31,296 bases of DNA, from positions 1 to 31,296 of IMG/VR virus record IMGVR_UViG_3300027741_000179, one strand, 5' to 3'. Origin of the DNA: a virus. Position 1 is the stretch's first letter. Each line of letters starts with the position of its first letter. Positions 1 to 5,482 of this stretch are shown one piece after another. The notes under the pieces were generated by a model. The model ran no database searches. It saw nothing but the letters and a program-made list of their open reading frames with translations, and had not been told where the DNA came from. The translations under genes were made by a program, and so were the position numbers.

Positions 1-345
1 ATGTCTACAAGTTTTTTTTAGAATCTTTTATGAATAGCCTGTCAGACCGCATAAACACTAGCTTCACACCCCCAAAACTTTTTTTTGACATGAACACACC
101 AACCCACCAAAACAACCCCTACAGCCTGTATTTATGCCCCTAGAGGGCTACAAGCCCATTTTATCAGCTTCTACACGATTCTTGCAAATCCAACACACAC
201 CCAAAACACACCCTTGATTGCATTGTCATACACACCATTTGCACACCCCAAAACACCCCCCAAAGAAACCCTCCAAAAGCCTTGACAATCACACCCCCAC
301 TAGGCTTAAAATATTGCCCAAGCAACTCACCCCTTACCTGACCTA

Positions 346-407
346 TTTTTCTAGGTCTTTAGCCACTAACTTGACAAGGTTAGTTTTTCTAGGTAAAAGT
401 CACTAAC
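346..407 (+). repeat. Two direct repeats overlapping the promoter
   Basis: The 11-mer TTTTTCTAGGT occurs at 346-356 and 384-394. Each copy is followed by CACTAAC (364-370 and 401-407) after 7 and 6 bases respectively. The two composite repeats lie 37-38 bp apart and bracket the TTGACA box. An inverted repeat, ACTAAC-N8-GTTAGT, spans 365-384, and ACCTA-N6-TAGGT spans 341-356. The arrangement looks like paired protein-binding sites, for a repressor or for the small terminase protein itself. Confidence 0.55.
371..399 (+). promoter_or_regulatory. Sigma70-like promoter for the small terminase gene
   Basis: TTGACA at 371-376 and TAAAAG at 394-399 are separated by exactly 17 bases. Transcription would start near 405-407, only a few bases before the ATG at 409, so the mRNA would be nearly leaderless. 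This fits the absence of a Shine-Dalgarno sequence. A second, weaker candidate is TTGACA at 282-287 with TAAAAT at 307-312 (spacer 19). The -35 box lies in the loop of an inverted repeat, ACTAAC (365-370) and GTTAGT (379-384), which suggests operator control. Confidence 0.5.
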
Positions 408-408
408 C

Positions 409-933
409 ATGCAGAAACCACTTAACACCAGACAAAAGAAGTTTGTCGATAATTACATCATTAAAGGTTTATCCATTTCTGAATCTGTTAGGAGGGCTGG
501 TTATTCCATTAAATCGGGAAGGGTAGAAGATGCCGCTTCCTACGGATGTAAGTTATTGAGACAAGACAGAGTTAGAGCCTATCTAACTAAACTTAAGGAG
601 AAGGAGTTTAGTAAGAATGTACTAACACTAGCAGAAAAGAGAGACTTTTTAGCTAGAGCAGTTAGGTGTGATGTTAGAAACCCCGATGCTGATTTAGTTC
701 AGGAAGTTAGCGAGAGTGAATCAGAGGGTCGAGTTAGTAAGAAGGTGAAGGTAGTTGATAAGCTAAAAGCTGTGGAGTTAGATAGCAAGATAGCTGGTGA
801 CTTCTACTCTGATAGACAACCACAAGTTAGTAACCCTTTCTTGTTCATCGTCTCTCTGTCCAAGCAAGCTGACAAGACGATGTTAGAACAGGGTATAATT
901 GAAGCGGAGATCGTATCAGATTCTGTCTCCTAA
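409..933 (+). CDS. terS: Terminase small subunit
   Basis: Probable DNA-recognition subunit of the packaging motor (Terminase_2-like family), which binds the viral packaging site and hands the DNA to the large subunit. The first 60 residues have the family's typical helix-turn-helix layout: LNTRQKKFVDNYI, then SISESVRRAGYS, then a helix ending in LLRQDRVRAYL. A central helical, charged part (about 60-130) would serve oligomerisation. The length of 174 aa is normal. The ATG has no Shine-Dalgarno sequence and lies just behind the promoter at 371-399. It is unusual that the large subunit lies about 4.5 kb away on the opposite strand. The gene is unusually dense in GTTAG/CTAAC words (see findings). 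Confidence 0.8.
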   Translation: MQKPLNTRQKKFVDNYIIKGLSISESVRRAGYSIKSGRVEDAASYGCKLLRQDRVRAYLTKLKEKEFSKNVLTLAEKRDFLARAVRCDVRNPDADLVQEVSESESEGRVSKKVKVVDKLKAVELDSKIAGDFYSDRQPQVSNPFLFIVSLSKQADKTMLEQGIIEAEIVSDSVS

Positions 934-1041
934 CTTGCTAGCCTTACCTCCCCTAGAAGGGAGATCCTATAAGAATTACTTACGGGTGGTCGGGGGGGTA
1001 TCCATACCAGCCAGCCGTAGGGTTGAATGTAACATGACCCA
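934..1041. other. Short intergenic region with hairpins
   Basis: CTCCC at 948-952 pairs with GGGAG at 959-963, 15 bases after the terS stop. There is no T-run behind it, so it is a weak terminator at best. A second small hairpin, GGTAT-CC-ATACC, follows a run of seven G near 1000. No gene is visible. Confidence 0.35.
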
Positions 1042-1185
1042 ATGAAAAAAAATCCAGTATGGGAACTTTCCCTATTAAAAGATCCTTTTAGCATTGATGA
1101 TTAGATGGTGGTAGAAATATTAAAAGATTATAAAGAAGATCCTAGACTTGGTGCGGAAGATGGGCATATGATAAGAGCCTTATGA
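1042..1185 (+). CDS. Small ORF pair split by an in-frame TAG
   Basis: An ATG at 1042 opens a 20-codon frame (MKKNPVWELSLLKDPFSIDD) that ends at TAG 1102-1104. An ATG follows immediately at 1105 in the same frame and continues for 26 codons (beginning MVVEILKDYKEDP and ending EDGHMIRAL). Its TGA at 1183-1185 overlaps the ATG of the next gene. The two halves together read like one ordinary small phage protein of about 47 residues. Either the TAG is a real stop with re-initiation at the adjoining ATG, or it is read through, or the gene is disrupted. No function is recognised. Codon choice resembles the neighbours. Confidence 0.5.
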
Positions 1186-1544
1186 GTGAAGGAGAACTTT
1201 TGATTACGTTATTGAATGCGGCTACGATTGGTCATGTTTTGCATTTGCAGAGCAGGAGCTATGCGGAGCATAAGGCATTGAATACATTCTATAATGAATT
1301 GCCTGACTTGGTTGATAGTGTAATTGAGGCATGGCAGGGAAGGCATAGTGAGCTTGTACAGTATCCTGACCAGATGGTTGAGGTGAGTGAGCATAAAGAT
1401 GCTCTGGAGTTTGTTACTTTCTTAAAGATACTGGTTGATGAGGAGAGGTATGTGCTTGGTGAGGAGAGTGAGATTCAAAACTTGGTAGATGGTATAGCTG
1501 AGTTGATTGATTCTACTATTTACAAGCTGACGTTCCTCAAGTGA
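1182..1544 (+). CDS. Helical ferritin/Dps-like small protein (DUF5856-like)
   Basis: A 120-residue, almost entirely helical, acidic protein. The stretch HVLHLQSRSYAEHKALNTFY followed by LPDLVDSVIEAWQG resembles the phage family I know as DUF5856, which has a ferritin/Dps-like four-helix layout: an HLQ-x-SYAEHKAL helix, then a D-x-x-D helix. The role in infection is unknown; DNA protection or metal binding would be guesses. The ATG overlaps the stop of the preceding small ORF (ATGA), and its own stop overlaps the next start (GTGA), so it sits in a tightly coupled run. I am fairly sure it is a real gene and moderately sure of the family. Confidence 0.7.
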   Translation: MSEGELLITLLNAATIGHVLHLQSRSYAEHKALNTFYNELPDLVDSVIEAWQGRHSELVQYPDQMVEVSEHKDALEFVTFLKILVDEERYVLGEESEIQNLVDGIAELIDSTIYKLTFLK

Positions 1545-1747
1545 TAGAGTTTCGGAAACCAATCCCTGTGGTAACACCGATGGGAGATGGGTATGCGATC
1601 TATGTGGAGAGTTCTGGGGTCTTTGAGAATGATGTCTGGACTGTTTGTATGTGCAAGGATGGCTCTGTGAAGCACTTCAATACTAGCCAGATTAAGATGT
1701 GGAAGAATGCCACATTTGGTATTGAGATGGGTGAAGAAAAAGATTAA
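1541..1747 (+). CDS. Conserved small phage protein, unknown function
   Basis: A 68-residue protein starting at GTG 1541, whose bases overlap the TGA of the gene before (GTGA). It is beta-strand-rich, with PVVTPMGDGYAIYVESSG, then ENDVWTVCMCKDGSVKHF, then an STQIK-like end. This looks like a small single-domain fold of about four strands, possibly SH3- or Tudor-like. I have seen similar short proteins near other phages' accessory genes but cannot assign a role. It is the last gene of the short forward operon and is followed by the structured terminator at 1768-1811. Confidence 0.65.
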   Translation: MIEFRKPIPVVTPMGDGYAIYVESSGVFENDVWTVCMCKDGSVKHFNTSQIKMWKNATFGIEMGEEKD

Positions 1748-1767
1748 GACTTTAGAAAAGGCGAATT

Positions 1768-1811
1768 AACCCCGTTCGGGTGTCCCAACTCATCTCGAAA
1801 GGGGTTTTATT
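1768..1811 (+). terminator. Structured terminator between converging genes
   Basis: AACCCC (1768-1773) pairs with GGGGTT (1801-1806), followed by TTATTA. The loop contains a second hairpin in which GTT and GGG pair with CCC and AAC, with one bulged C. This is more complex than a simple terminator. It lies between the forward operon ending at 1747 and the reverse tRNA operon whose 3' end faces it, so it may stop transcription from both sides. Confidence 0.55.
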
Positions 1812-1830
1812 ACCGAGCGGGTATAATCCC

Positions 1831-1878
1831 TGTTTATGATCGTTAACTCATAAACCATGTTTATGATCGTTAACTCAT
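1831..1878. repeat. Tandem 21-bp direct repeat next to the tRNA
   Basis: A perfect 21-bp unit occurs at 1831-1851 and 1858-1878, with a 6-bp spacer (period 27). Each copy contains ATGATCGTTAACTCAT. The second copy ends three bases before the CCA end of the tRNA. Possible roles are a protein-binding iteron, a recombination site, or a duplication made when the tRNA was acquired. No recombinase is visible nearby. Confidence 0.8.
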
Positions 1879-1881
1879 TAC

Positions 1882-1955
1882 TGGCTACCCCGCATGGATT
1901 TGAACCATGAAAATCTCCTCCAAAGGGAGATGTGTTACCGTTACACCACAGGGTA
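1882..1955 (-). tRNA. tRNA-Gln (anticodon UUG), CCA encoded
   Basis: On the minus strand the 74 bases fold as a full cloverleaf. The acceptor is TACCCTG/CGGGGTA, the D stem GTGT/ACAC with loop AACGGTA, the anticodon stem TCTCC/GGAGA with loop CTTTGGA, and the T stem CATGG/CCATG with loop TTCAAAT, followed by discriminator G and CCA. The anticodon is UUG. The U1-A72 pair and G73 are known glutamine identity elements, which supports the call. The variable loop is only four bases (TTTT). The 5' end is one base from the stop codon of the gene upstream, so the two are co-transcribed. Gln codons, mostly CAA, are abundant in the ejection and portal genes, which could explain why the phage carries it. 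Confidence 0.93.
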
Positions 1956-1956
1956 A

Positions 1957-2190
1957 TTAAATGTAAATATACACGGGTGTACTATCGCCAAGGTATGCCC
2001 CTGCAATATTGAAATCAAAGTAATCGACGGCATCTTCATGGGTCATGCCATTTTTATCCATTAGTTGTTGGATCATTTTATAGGCATCATAGGCAATGCA
2101 TCCATCATGGGTCATTCCTATTACACAATCATCAAAGCCATCTGCTTTGAGTGCTTCTGGGTTTCTTTCAGCTATTTCTTCTATTGTCAT
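1957..2190 (-). CDS. Conserved small phage protein, unknown function
   Basis: A 77-residue acidic protein. It opens with a short helix (MTIEEIAERNPEAL), followed by KADGFDDCVIGMTHDGCIAYDAYKM, and ends in a helix and short strands (MTHEDAVDYFDFNIAGAYLG, then STPVYIY). The phrases DGFDDCVIG, AYD and DYFDFNI-GAY recur in small proteins of many unrelated phages that I remember, none with a known function. The start follows the stop of the upstream gene by two bases and has no Shine-Dalgarno sequence. The stop codon abuts the tRNA-Gln, so translation and tRNA processing share one transcript. Confidence 0.75.
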   Translation of the reverse strand: MTIEEIAERNPEALKADGFDDCVIGMTHDGCIAYDAYKMIQQLMDKNGMTHEDAVDYFDFNIAGAYLGDSTPVYIYI

Positions 2191-2192
2191 AA

Positions 2193-2417
2193 TTATTGTT
2201 TTCTTGGTCTACCTCTACCTTTTGGCATATTGACCCTTTCCCGCCACGCCACACGCCCGTAGATTGTTTTGGTTGCTACTTCCTCTGGCATATCAAGGAT
2301 AAAGTATTTAAGGCGTTTCTGGTACTCAGCATTAAGTTTGCCAACGATGTCACCATAGTCTTCTCCCTCCCATGCCTTATGGCAAGCCTCTTTCATTAAA
2401 ACTTCTTGTAGATTCAT
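2193..2417 (-). CDS. Small protein with C-terminal AT-hook
   Basis: A 74-residue protein. Residues 1-55 are helical and mixed-charge. The tail PKGRGRPRKQ holds a GRGRPRK core, the signature of an AT-hook that inserts into the minor groove of AT-rich DNA. A DNA-binding role is therefore likely, as a small transcriptional or nucleoid-binding protein, but the target is unknown. The gene ends two bases before the next reverse gene. Its 5' end faces the forward zinc-finger gene at 2471 across a 53-base divergent gap that contains TTGACA at 2434-2439. Confidence 0.7.
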   Translation of the reverse strand: MNLQEVLMKEACHKAWEGEDYGDIVGKLNAEYQKRLKYFILDMPEEVATKTIYGRVAWRERVNMPKGRGRPRKQ

Positions 2418-2470
2418 TTCTTAAATAAAAGTGTTGACATGGTAGAAAAAATCTTTACAAGGGGCTTTGT

Positions 2471-2668
2471 ATGGAAAACAAGAACCTTACATTAAACCTC
2501 GAAAAGACTTGCGACGAGTGCGGTGGTACTGGTCGTGATTTCTATGATGAGGGTTGGGGTACTCCATGCTGGAAGTGCAATGGTTCGGGTCATGTCGTTA
2601 CCAAAGATGGTGCGGCTATCCTCCAGCTTTTTGCTCATCAGCAGGGATCTCTCCTTCAATTTGCTTAA
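2471..2668 (+). CDS. Small DnaJ-type zinc-finger protein
   Basis: A 65-residue protein with two Cys pairs, C14-x2-C17 in CDECGGTG and C33-x2-C36 in CWKCNGSGH. This is the CxxCxGxG arrangement of the DnaJ/HSP40 cysteine-rich region, enough to bind one zinc ion. Similar orphan zinc fingers are common in phages and may act as adaptors; no J-domain is present. An AAGGGG sequence at 2459-2464 gives a usable ribosome site six bases before the ATG, which is rare in this window. It is the only forward gene within the reverse block. Its last 53 bases overlap the convergent metalloprotein gene, so the final 17 residues are encoded opposite that gene's end. Confidence 0.7.
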   Translation: MENKNLTLNLEKTCDECGGTGRDFYDEGWGTPCWKCNGSGHVVTKDGAAILQLFAHQQGSLLQFA

Positions 2669-3023
2669 TTGCTTCTAGCAGTTTTCGCAAAAGATAACTG
2701 ACAAAGTACGCAAGTGCTTCGTCCTTACCCTCCTTTTCATCTACTCCCTTGTCTGCAAGTATTAGGTTGGCTATGTGTACACATTCATGGGCAAGCCAGG
2801 CTATCTTCTCTACTGTCATCTCCCAATCTTTCATAAAGATGATTCTCTGATCACCGCAATATGAAAGCATTCCTGCTGTATTGATCTCAGGAAAATCCTC
2901 TGCTTTTACATTTGGAAACTTTTTTTTGTACCATTCTTCTGCTGTTTCCTGAGTAACAGGCCATACAAGGAGACAATGATCCTCCCAAAAATCTATATCC
3001 AAATAGTATTCATGTGGTTTCAT
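2616..3023 (-). CDS. HExxH metalloprotein, putative zinc peptidase
   Basis: A 135-residue protein with a single catalytic-type motif, H79-E80-C-V-H83, in a helix (WLAHECVHI), followed about 20 residues later by DEALAY (E102). HExxH plus a downstream Glu is the zinc-binding pattern of gluzincin-like minimal peptidases. Similar short proteins occur in many phages without a known substrate. The N-terminal half, with conserved-looking Trp residues, may be a substrate or structural part. It overlaps the next reverse gene by four bases (ATGA). It ends in TAG, a stop rarely used here, inside the convergent zinc-finger gene. Catalytic activity is inferred from the motif only. Confidence 0.7.
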   Translation of the reverse strand: MKPHEYYLDIDFWEDHCLLVWPVTQETAEEWYKKKFPNVKAEDFPEINTAGMLSYCGDQRIIFMKDWEMTVEKIAWLAHECVHIANLILADKGVDEKEGKDEALAYFVSYLLRKLLEAIKQIEGEIPADEQKAGG

Positions 3024-3289
3024 TTCAAAAAATAGTAAGGTCTTTTAACCCTTTTATCATTTTCAATGGTATAAAAACTTTTAACTTCAACTTTACCTTT
3101 TTTAACACCTTCCTTTAATCTGATCACAGTCTGTGATTTGCCGAGATTAAGTAAAGATTGCAATTCTTCCCTTGTTCTCCATCCTTTTGGGATTGGAGAT
3201 ACAAATTCTAGTGCTTCTTTCCATCTTAATATTTCGGATGCTGAATTATACAGATCAGCTTCTGATGGGTGTATTTTCTTTTGGGGCAT
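3020..3289 (-). CDS. Winged-helix-like small protein
   Basis: An 89-residue basic protein. Residues 35-89 read like a winged helix: a helix in TREELQSLLNLGKS, a recognition-type helix SQTVIRLKEGVKKG, then strands KVEVKSFYT and RVKRPYYFLK forming a wing. The start overlaps the end of the metallophosphoesterase gene by 35 bases, and the stop overlaps the next gene (ATGA). DNA binding and regulation are likely from the fold pattern; the target is unknown. Such proteins often sit beside phosphoesterase or nuclease genes in phages. Confidence 0.6.
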   Translation of the reverse strand: MPQKKIHPSEADLYNSASEILRWKEALEFVSPIPKGWRTREELQSLLNLGKSQTVIRLKEGVKKGKVEVKSFYTIENDKRVKRPYYFLK

Positions 3290-4058
3290 ATTGAATTAGC
3301 TTGGTTGCTGGTAAGTCTCCCTTTTTACATCCTCGCCAATCAAGGATGCCGATGCCAGGGCGACAAATGGCATCTCCAACTACTTTGTGACCATATTTGG
3401 TAAGCAACTGCCAAGCAGGTGTTACCATGAATATACCGTTTCCATCGTTGAAAATACCTCCCGTGTGGCGATGTCCTCGTAGATAAACATTGGGAACCCT
3501 ATGCCCGACACGGGAGTAATTCTGACGAGCGTTTCCCATCGTAATGGACATGGCTCCTGCTTCAAGATAAGCCCTAGCGGATGTAGGCATATGGTGGGCA
3601 ATATCAATAAGGATACCATTGACTTCAATCAGTCCTTTATCTCCCAACCAGATAGCTCCAAGTTCTTTGGCAATCATCTTTTCCCAATCACCAACGTGAC
3701 ACTCTGTTCCTGCTGTCATGTAAACCTTGACTGCAAGTTTTGCTAGTGGCTTGAGACATTCGATGGCGGCAAGTGTGTGATCCAGATTAAGAGCCGCTAC
3801 CACTTCATTTGAACTATGATGCCTTCCTTCAATGCAATCTCCATTGATGATAAGTATGAATGGATCTTTTTTGAAATGATCTTTGATCTTTTCGTCTTTA
3901 TCTTGCCAGCATTGCCATAGCCATTGCTGATGGATATTATTGCCTAAACCTATTTTGTTTCCAGTTGAAGTCTCATGGTTGTCAGGCCAAAGACCAACAG
4001 TTGATCCGCAATGAAGATCGGATACTATAACTGCACCTACTGGTTGATTTTTAATCAT
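3255..4058 (-). CDS. Calcineurin-like metallophosphoesterase
   Basis: A 267-residue enzyme with all the metal-site motifs of the family in order: D14-L-H16 in SDLHCGS, N73-G-D74 in INGDCIEGRHH, H121 in GTECHVG, H155/H156 in DIAHH, and G195-H-R-H198 in LRGHRHTGG. These residues hold two metal ions and hydrolyse phosphate esters. The substrate cannot be told from the sequence; phage relatives include nucleases and phosphatases of nucleotides. The N-terminus has no signal, so it acts in the cytoplasm. Both ends overlap neighbouring genes (8 and 35 bases), showing a tight operon. Length and motif spacing are normal. Confidence 0.85.
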   Translation of the reverse strand: MIKNQPVGAVIVSDLHCGSTVGLWPDNHETSTGNKIGLGNNIHQQWLWQCWQDKDEKIKDHFKKDPFILIINGDCIEGRHHSSNEVVAALNLDHTLAAIECLKPLAKLAVKVYMTAGTECHVGDWEKMIAKELGAIWLGDKGLIEVNGILIDIAHHMPTSARAYLEAGAMSITMGNARQNYSRVGHRVPNVYLRGHRHTGGIFNDGNGIFMVTPAWQLLTKYGHKVVGDAICRPGIGILDWRGCKKGDLPATKLIQYAPKENTPIRS

Positions 4059-4419
4059 TGGATGGTTTCGGTAGCTTCTGTGGTGGCTGATCCGAAACCA
4101 AGTTACTTAGCAGAGTTGCGGCATCACGCAAAGAGACTTCTTCTTCTGCCATCATATCGGCAAGCAGTTGGCAGAGTTTGATACGCTCATGCAGATGGTG
4201 AAGATAGCTGATTAGGTCTAGCTGTTCATCACGGAGATTCTGAGCATACCACCCTGCTCCAGCAGTCCAGAACTGAGTACCATGTTCTCGACTTCCTTTG
4301 AGATATTTATCCATTCCAGCAGATCCTGCTTTTGACCAAATATTAAAAGCATCATCTTCTGGTTTCATCTCAAATTCTTTTGGGCTTTCGTTTACTTTTG
4401 GGTTTTTGAATAGAGCCAT
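4051..4419 (-). CDS. Helical phage protein, unknown function
   Basis: From the internal ATG at 4419 the protein has 122 residues and opens MALFKNPKVNESP. An upstream ATG at 4449 would add ten residues; neither start has a Shine-Dalgarno sequence. The middle, HGTQFWTAGAGWYAQNLRDE, leads into a helix QLDLISYLHHLHERI. That helix faintly recalls the ExxD helices of all-alpha (MazG-like) pyrophosphohydrolases, but the full EExxE signature is not there. I therefore name no function. It overlaps the metallophosphoesterase start by eight bases. Confidence 0.6.
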   Translation of the reverse strand: MALFKNPKVNESPKEFEMKPEDDAFNIWSKAGSAGMDKYLKGSREHGTQFWTAGAGWYAQNLRDEQLDLISYLHHLHERIKLCQLLADMMAEEEVSLRDAATLLSNLVSDQPPQKLPKPSND

Positions 4420-4482
4420 AACTGACTCTAGCAGGACGCAGATTCGCATATGGTTTTGCTGATGTTGTGGTTGCTATTTTGT

Positions 4483-4668
4483 TCACTTACTTTTACGACC
4501 TGTATGTTTCCACTTTGCCGCATTAGCCGCAAATGTAGCCATTTTACGAACAGCAGGAGATTTGCTGTGTTTTAATTGCTCAGTAGTTTTACCTGTCTTT
4601 TTCTTGATTGCGGTGAAACGACCTTTGTGACTTTCCTTGATGTGGATTCCACTTTTTTTGGTGGGCAT
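4483..4668 (-). CDS. Small Lys-rich phage protein, KSGIHIK family
   Basis: A 61-residue, strongly basic protein. The opening MPTKKSGIHIKESHKGRFTA and the ending KSPAVRKMATFAANAAKW match a short protein family I recognise from many phages, with the constant words KSGIHIK-SHKG, KSPA and FA-NA-KW. No experimental role is known to me. The charge suggests nucleic-acid or virion contact. The ATG lies in an A/T-rich leader without a Shine-Dalgarno sequence. Similarity in style to the overprinted basic protein at 30092-30220 is notable, but the sequences are not homologous. Confidence 0.75.
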   Translation of the reverse strand: MPTKKSGIHIKESHKGRFTAIKKKTGKTTEQLKHSKSPAVRKMATFAANAAKWKHTGRKSK

Positions 4669-4686
4669 AATTTTGGTTGTTATTTT

Positions 4687-4818
4687 TTACAGGCTACTTA
4701 TGAATCGTTTCCAAATGTTCATGGGACGAATGTAACCTGCCACGTTGCATATGTGACAAGGATATTGATTGCAAGCATTTATTTCACGCCAGCACTCAGG
4801 GCAACAACCATTTGCCAT
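4687..4818 (-). CDS. Cys-rich zinc-ribbon-like peptide (43 aa)
   Basis: A short gene with ATG at 4816-4818 and TAA at 4687-4689. The 43 residues begin MANGCCPECW and contain C6-x2-C9 and C21-x2-C24 (CPEC and CHIC), a clear four-cysteine zinc-ribbon pattern, followed by a basic tail ending WKRFISSL. It lies in the same orientation between two reverse genes with small gaps (18 and 35 bases), as expected for an operon member. Function unknown. There is no strong ribosome site, like most genes here. Confidence 0.6.
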   Translation of the reverse strand: MANGCCPECWREINACNQYPCHICNVAGYIRPMNIWKRFISSL

Positions 4819-4853
4819 AGCTACAATACCCGTTAAGATTTTGTAGCAGTATT

Positions 4854-5060
4854 TCAAGGAGCAGAAAGAGGTGTGCTTTGAATTGTCAAAGAACCCGTCT
4901 TATCTGTGTTGATAATAATGTTTATAGATTGAACTTGATCCCATGAAACACCAGTAGGAAGGTCAATTGCAGGACTAAGAACATTGATCAAAAGAGAAAC
5001 GTCAGTAGTTTGCAAAGCCGCTGTATCAATTGCATTAGTAGGATTTACAGTAATTGCCAT
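4854..5060 (-). CDS. Small beta-rich protein, unknown function
   Basis: The probable start is the ATG at 5058-5060, giving 68 residues (MAITVNPTNAIDTAALQTTD). A longer frame begins at 5114 but its extra 18 residues look like untranslated leader. The C-terminal half (VQSINIIINTDKTGSLTI) alternates hydrophobic residues as in a beta hairpin. It resembles small phage proteins encoded beside terminase genes, of unknown role. It is the first gene of the reverse block downstream of the 5061-5482 gap, so a promoter for the block may lie in that gap. Confidence 0.55.
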   Translation of the reverse strand: MAITVNPTNAIDTAALQTTDVSLLINVLSPAIDLPTGVSWDQVQSINIIINTDKTGSLTIQSTPLSAP

Positions 5061-5482
5061 AAGTTTTTTGATTAGAAAGTAAAGGGTGTAATTTGACAAG
5101 AGCAATTTACCCAACTCTAAAGAAAAGCAAAAGATTAAAGCAAACCCCCCCTTTCATCCCCCCACTCCTCAGTAGGAAAGCCTGTCAGAAAAGAAAAGAA
5201 ACTACTGCACCCCGAAATGGATGCAGGATGTTTCTCTTCTCTCTCATCGGGTAAGGAGTTTTGGTTCTCCAAAGCCGCTGTTGTTGGGTCGTGTGGTACG
5301 CATTCACACCCACCCTCAGTCCTTGCTGGAGATCCCATAAATGAGAAGACCCGCCGAGTGTTGCACCACAGGGCGGGTCTTTCAGCAGTAAATCGAAACT
5401 TATCTGCGTAGTAAAATCGCGTTCAAATGGTGCAACATTCAGAACGAGGAAAAAGTATCAAAGATTCTAAATGCGTCAAGCA
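5061..5482. other. GC-rich intergenic region with multiple hairpins
   Basis: No credible gene in 422 bases. From the left there are C-runs at 5145-5151 and 5158-5163, followed by A/G-rich DNA. CTGCA/TGCAG forms a hairpin near 5206-5227. A hairpin near 5286-5315 pairs GGGT with ACCC and GTGTG with CACAC. The strong terminator at 5346-5381 is listed separately. Two open frames of about 65 codons cross it on opposite strands, without ribosome sites and with odd composition. The density of stems suggests a structured RNA or a DNA site such as a packaging or replication element. Confidence 0.45.
5346..5381 (-). terminator. Strong hairpin downstream of terL
   Basis: AAGACCCGCC (5346-5355) pairs perfectly over 10 bp with GGCGGGTCTT (5372-5381). 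The 16-base loop contains a GTG/CAC mini-stem. On the minus strand it lies about 100 bases past the terL stop and is followed by TCTTCTCATTT, a broken T-rich tract. It probably ends the terL transcript and separates it from the small-gene block. Confidence 0.6.

Larger units (their letters stand above)
1..408. other. Gene-free C/A-rich leading region
   Basis: I see no convincing gene here. From about 60 to 300 the top strand is very poor in G and rich in C and A, with C-runs at 69-73, 246-249, 256-261, 269-271 and 294-298. Several are followed or preceded by AAAA. A small hairpin, GCCC-CTAGA-GGGC, lies at 136-148. A 62-codon open frame at 218-406 has His/Thr/Pro/Lys-biased composition that simply reflects the C/A repeats, so I reject it. 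The right end carries the promoter and direct repeats listed separately. The region may be a regulatory, replication or packaging sequence; the sequence does not say which. Confidence 0.6.

Noticed and set aside
218-406. 62-codon open frame ahead of terS
   Set aside because: His/Thr/Pro/Lys composition follows from the C/A-rich repeats, there is no ribosome site, and the terS promoter and repeats lie inside it.
1768-1811. Hammerhead-like ribozyme on the minus strand
   Set aside because: The CTGATGA and GAAA core bases are not present and only two stems form.
5243-5300. tRNA-Trp-like segment (D-arm-like and CTCCAAA loop)
   Set aside because: The anticodon stem does not close over five pairs and no acceptor or T arm can be found, so it does not qualify as a tRNA.
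5135-5411. Opposed open frames of about 65 codons in the terL downstream gap
   Set aside because: Both lie across hairpins and C-runs, have no ribosome sites, and one begins right behind the terminator stem. More likely non-coding.
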